Shown here: one piece after another, positions 27,888-31,228 of the stretch | How positions within the stretch are numbered: position 1 is the first letter of the stretch | Layout of the letters: every line of letters begins with the position of its first letter | Assembly: GCA_037178675.1 (NCBI GenBank) | Contig: JAYMGJ010000632.1 | Span: 1 to 31,228 of the forward strand | Direction: 5' to 3' | From: Scleroderma bovista | Lineage: Eukaryota > Basidiomycota > Agaricomycetes > Boletales > Sclerodermataceae | DNA: 31,228 nt | Notes under the pieces: model-generated | Seen by the model: only the letters and a program-made list of their open reading frames with translations | What the model was told of the DNA's origin: nothing | Databases searched by the model: none | Position numbers and translations under genes: made by a program

Positions 27888-30800
27888 TCATGGCCCATGA
27901 TGTAACCCCAGTCCGGTGCAAGTAAATTTCAAAGCAACGTCAACAATATCAAAGTCCATTACATCACAGTTGATGTACCAACAAAGTTTCCTGTAGTCTT
28001 GTACTAGTATACTTTGTCTGTAGTCTAATTTTACAACTAGTAGTAGTAGTGTGACAAGTTCAACGAGACAAGACCAGTGGTAATGAGCATCTCGGGGAGA
28101 GTCAGCCAGTCCGGATGGAACAGTGATTTCGATTTCTTCTGGTGCATTCTTGGATCCCTCTCCAACGAGTATGCTCCCAGTTTCTGAGTCCCCCTCAGAC
28201 TCGTTATCATCACTAGTTTCATCTCCAAAACCCAGATAGTCATCCCAACTGTCACCTCCAATATCTGGACAGCTGTAAGGCTTCCATGCATCATCATTGA
28301 GACTAAGGAGGCTCTCGATGATTGCATCGAGGAGAATCTCATGTGTGAGAGGTTTTTTGTGGCAGAAGTTGCTCCTGTCATTAGTATACATAGGCAAAAT
28401 AACATCCTCTCAGAGGCGGGTCAAGAGAGGTACTAGGGGTTGGAAATACAGTGACAAGTGGGTCACAATCATCGGGAGCCACATAAGGTCAGATTGGATG
28501 GTGATGGTTTTGAGCATGCTTGGCTCAAAGGTATTGAAATACTTGTTGAAACATTGCGAAAGATCGTTGTCGCATTTGTAATTGAAGGGCTCGTCAAGAA
28601 GAACACATATCCCCATAAGGACATAGAAGAGCGACTCCAGATTGTGGTGTGAGTCCTGAGTTACAGGCTGTCTGGGACCTGCCATGACAAGTTCTGCAGA
28701 CATCCAAGACCAAGTACCCTATTTTCAGTCGTTAAAACAACACAAATGACCATCAAATGAATATGCACTGTTCGATGTAGTGGGCTTGCATCAATCGTGT
28801 CACTGCAAGCATTTCTCAATGTTTCATACCAAAACATTGTAAAAAAATAGAAGAAAGAGATACTCTTTTATTTACAATTTTGTTTAACAAAAAAGACAAA
28901 TATCATACAGCATCATTTTTGTTATTTTTTGTGTCAAGACATGATTTGAGATCATTTCTTATGTTGGGACTATAAAATATTTAACCTTTTTCTTCTGCCT
29001 GTTCCTCGCAAAACAAATAAAGCTCACAGCAAACATTTGCAATTTTCTGGAGTGAAAATTTGAATCAAAAGATATTCTATTCTATAACAATAAATGTTTA
29101 GCAAACATGCTACTCTAGCCAGCCAATCAGCATCCAGGAACAACCATGTTTCTTGAAGAAAAATTTGTTGTTTTCTTTCAGCATGTTTTGAAGAATAATA
29201 TAGTATCTTATTTCTAATAAAAGATGCCAAAATGTTTGCTATGAGAAAAGTTACATTGTCTTTTTTTGATGTGTTTTGCAAGGAACAGGCAGAAGAAAAA
29301 AGTTAAAATTTTTATAGTCCTAACATAAGAAATGATCTCAAATCATGTCTTGACACAAAAAATGACAAAAATGATGCTGTATGATATTTGTCTTTTTGTT
29401 AAACAAAATTGTAAATAAAGAGTATCTCTTTCTTCTATTTTTTTACAATGTTTTGTCATGGGTCATCCACCAGATCATTAGGACCCATCAAGAGTATGAT
29501 CTCATCAAAGGCACTGAGCTCCAACACCGGTATCAATCGAGACGTCGAATCGTGCAAACTTATGTTCACAATGGGTACATAGTCACCAGACGTGTCTGAG
29601 ACACCGGTCGGTTCGATGGGCAATGTTGGAGGATTGTTGCCAAGTGATGAATCGTCGATAGGAGTGGGTTGAGGTGGGACAGGGACCACATACCACCAAT
29701 CAACAAGCACACCTTGTCATGCAAGACCATCTATCTTCTTGCATAAACTGTCTCATTGTTCCGTGCTGAGATTCTCCATGAATCTGCAGTGATTACTTTG
29801 AGGACCACGTTGAGGGGAAAGGATGAGATTTGCAAGACTGATATCACAATGTAGAATTTTGGTGATCTTGACAGCATCATAATGTGCTGATTCCAACATC
29901 AGAGCACCAATCATGAGGGAAAAAGAAGTACTCACCAACAACATAATCAAGAAAGGCAACCAGAAGTTCCCCCAGGCAGGAGAACTCAGTTATGCCAACT
30001 CCAACGGGCTTGGTGACGATACGAGATGGGACATGGAGATAGTAAAAGTGTCGATTTACCACGGCACAGATAGTGTGTGTAGAATTATTAGCCATGATCA
30101 TCTTATTGGCATGGGAAGATGGATGGGCAGCCTTGACCTGCTGTTCATGAACGAGTGTTGGGACCCCTTCAATGTATTTCATGTGGAGCATGGTTAAGAT
30201 CATCCCCTCTGTATATTTCTGGAGAGGATCAATCCAGGAGTCCTTCACCACTACTCTCTCACTCCGCTTAGCTTTCTCTGACATGTTGGCAGCTTTTCCA
30301 GGCACCCCTAGTTTCAAAATCACCCCCTCCCAGACAGAGACCCACCACAATCGAATATGGTCAGATAAATGGAGGAACCAAGAATGCGGATGCATGGGGT
30401 GGAATGGCGACCGTCTTGGGCATACAGTAAGCATGATGCCTTACCAGCTGCTTCTATGTACAATGACTGTTCATTGGCAGGCACACTGCAGTTCTTGACT
30501 TCACAAAAAGTGACAACATTCCTCCAGTCCAGATCATGGCTACCAGGAAAGAAACACGAAATGTCAGGTTTCCTAACTGCGTCTGCACCTTTCAAAGGCA
30601 CAAATGATGACTTTCCGTCCCATGTCCTTGGAAGTAGGTTGGTCAGGGAGAGCTCAGTGCTAACAGTAGTCCCACTCGCATAGGTTTCACAGTATTGCAT
30701 GCTGCCTTAATGGTGTTAAGTACACTATTGAAAAAAATCGCTAGCGGAATTTCACGATCAGTGGAAGCTTGCGGGTCGAGGTCTGGACAACCAGCAAACC

Positions 30801-31110
30801 ACACCTCGGCTGGATTAGATTGCTCTTTGTCTCGCTTCTTCTTCTTTGGCACATTGGATTTCACTTTCTGTTGGTCCTTTTTCTTCATACTAGGAGGTTC
30901 ACCGTATTGCTTTGAAGTCCGACAATGGTCAAGGATAACATCCATTGTATAGTGATCCTGTCCCTGTTTCGCAGAAGTCTGGGCTGACAATCCCTTAAAT
31001 ATCAGAAAAAGGGATGCATCTGGGTAAAGGTACTCCAACAACACCAAGCTGCCCTTGGGAGACAGTTAGACATGCACCTCTCGCGTATCATTTTCGATCA
31101 GAGGATCCAT
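27888..31110 (-). pseudogene. FunK1-type fungal protein kinase, interrupted by a MITE
   Basis: Reading leftward from an ATG at 31110: an N-terminal region with VLLEYLYPDASLFLIF, a Lys-rich linker, then RKPDISCFFPGS and VVTFCEVKN (the family's early conserved block), SCLLYAQDGR and LGSSIYLTIFDCGGS. Kinase motifs follow: SERVVVKDSW (possible catalytic Lys), the catalytic loop ILHCDISLANLIL, and VLVDW, equivalent to the DFG region. A MITE (28801-29461) interrupts, then IDASPLHRT joins GTWSWMSAELV across a 50-nt intron (28719-28768), then SHHNLESLFYVLMGIC. An acidic tail ends the frame. TGA stops at 29717-29719 and 28410-28412 and a frameshift near 30690 also disable it. Probably once a fungal FunK1 kinase. 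The catalytic-loop Cys replaces the usual Arg. Confidence 0.75.
28801..29461. mobile_element. CACTA-like MITE with TIRs of about 210 bp (copy 3)
   Basis: Left arm about 28830-29040 and right arm about 29236-29455 are inverted copies, each sharing the block of 89-318. The left end is CACTGCAAGCATTTC (28801). The right end stops 24 bp short, at TTTGTCATG. GTCA occurs at both borders (28799-28802 and 29462-29465) and may or may not be a duplication. The centre (29041-29235) has no ORF of note. It cannot move alone. Confidence 0.75.
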
Positions 31111-31228
31111 GGTGACATGATACCAGTTGCTTCAGCGCCTCAGTAGGGGAATTATGGAGGAGAGCTTCCAGCTTCAGGTCAGTTTTTTTGCAGCTACTTC
31201 ATGGCTGACAACTCACACAGCTGAGGCT

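Noticed and set aside
28799..29465. GTCA as a 4-bp target duplication of the FunK1 MITE
   Set aside because: The right end of the element is truncated and the same family shows a 3-bp CAA duplication elsewhere, so GTCA may be chance.
1..31228. CRISPR arrays, bacterial operons or phage genes
   Set aside because: Introns, TATA boxes, retrotransposons and fungal families show a eukaryotic nuclear sequence. No regular direct-repeat and spacer array is present.

Overview
The window reads as a transposon graveyard from a mushroom-forming fungus (Basidiomycota, probably Agaricomycetes). The support is a fungal FunK1-type kinase relic, a DUF6532 relic, Myb/SANT-like, WD40 and helicase relics, introns of about 50 nt with GTAAGT/CAG borders, and a chromodomain-bearing Ty3/gypsy element. 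All family names were recognised by eye; no search was run. Almost every host-type gene is broken. The best candidate for an intact protein-coding gene is a spliced antisense ORF inside the gypsy element (23217-24121, minus).

Layout. 1-2.8 kb: an SNF2-like helicase scrap, then a Tc1/mariner transposase split by a CACTA-like element and partly inverted, with a 626-bp solo LTR (TSD GACAG) between the halves. 2.8-5.0 kb: a minus-strand multi-exon relic with a SAM-like C-terminus, cut by a 640-bp solo LTR (TSD GTCAT). 5.2-7.0 kb: a Myb/SANT-family tail, then a PIF/Harbinger transposase relic abutting a helicase Walker A exon. 7.8-12.0 kb: tandem and palindromic repeats, another solo LTR, and unassigned relics. 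12.2-13.7 kb: a WD40 relic and an unassigned plus-strand gene truncated by LTR fragments.

15.2-24.9 kb: one chromovirus bounded by TACCC duplications. It has a 5' LTR carrying a nested 1,324-bp solo LTR (TSD TCTGC), a self-complementary primer-binding site, gag, protease, RT, RNase H, integrase and chromodomain, a 166-bp hairpin MITE, the antisense ORF, a polypurine tract and a 3' LTR. Gag-pol is dead: six TGA stops, frameshifts, a mutated RT catalytic Asp and an LTR insertion. 25.2-31.1 kb: DUF6532 and FunK1-like pseudogenes in tandem on the minus strand, the kinase split by a long-TIR MITE.

Two themes tie the window together. First, nested insertions give a relative chronology. Second, older copies have lost CpG (one solo LTR has no CG at all, its sister about 30), and the nonsense codons that could be checked are nearly all TGA. 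This fits CpG methylation and deamination, or a RIP-like process acting on CpG.
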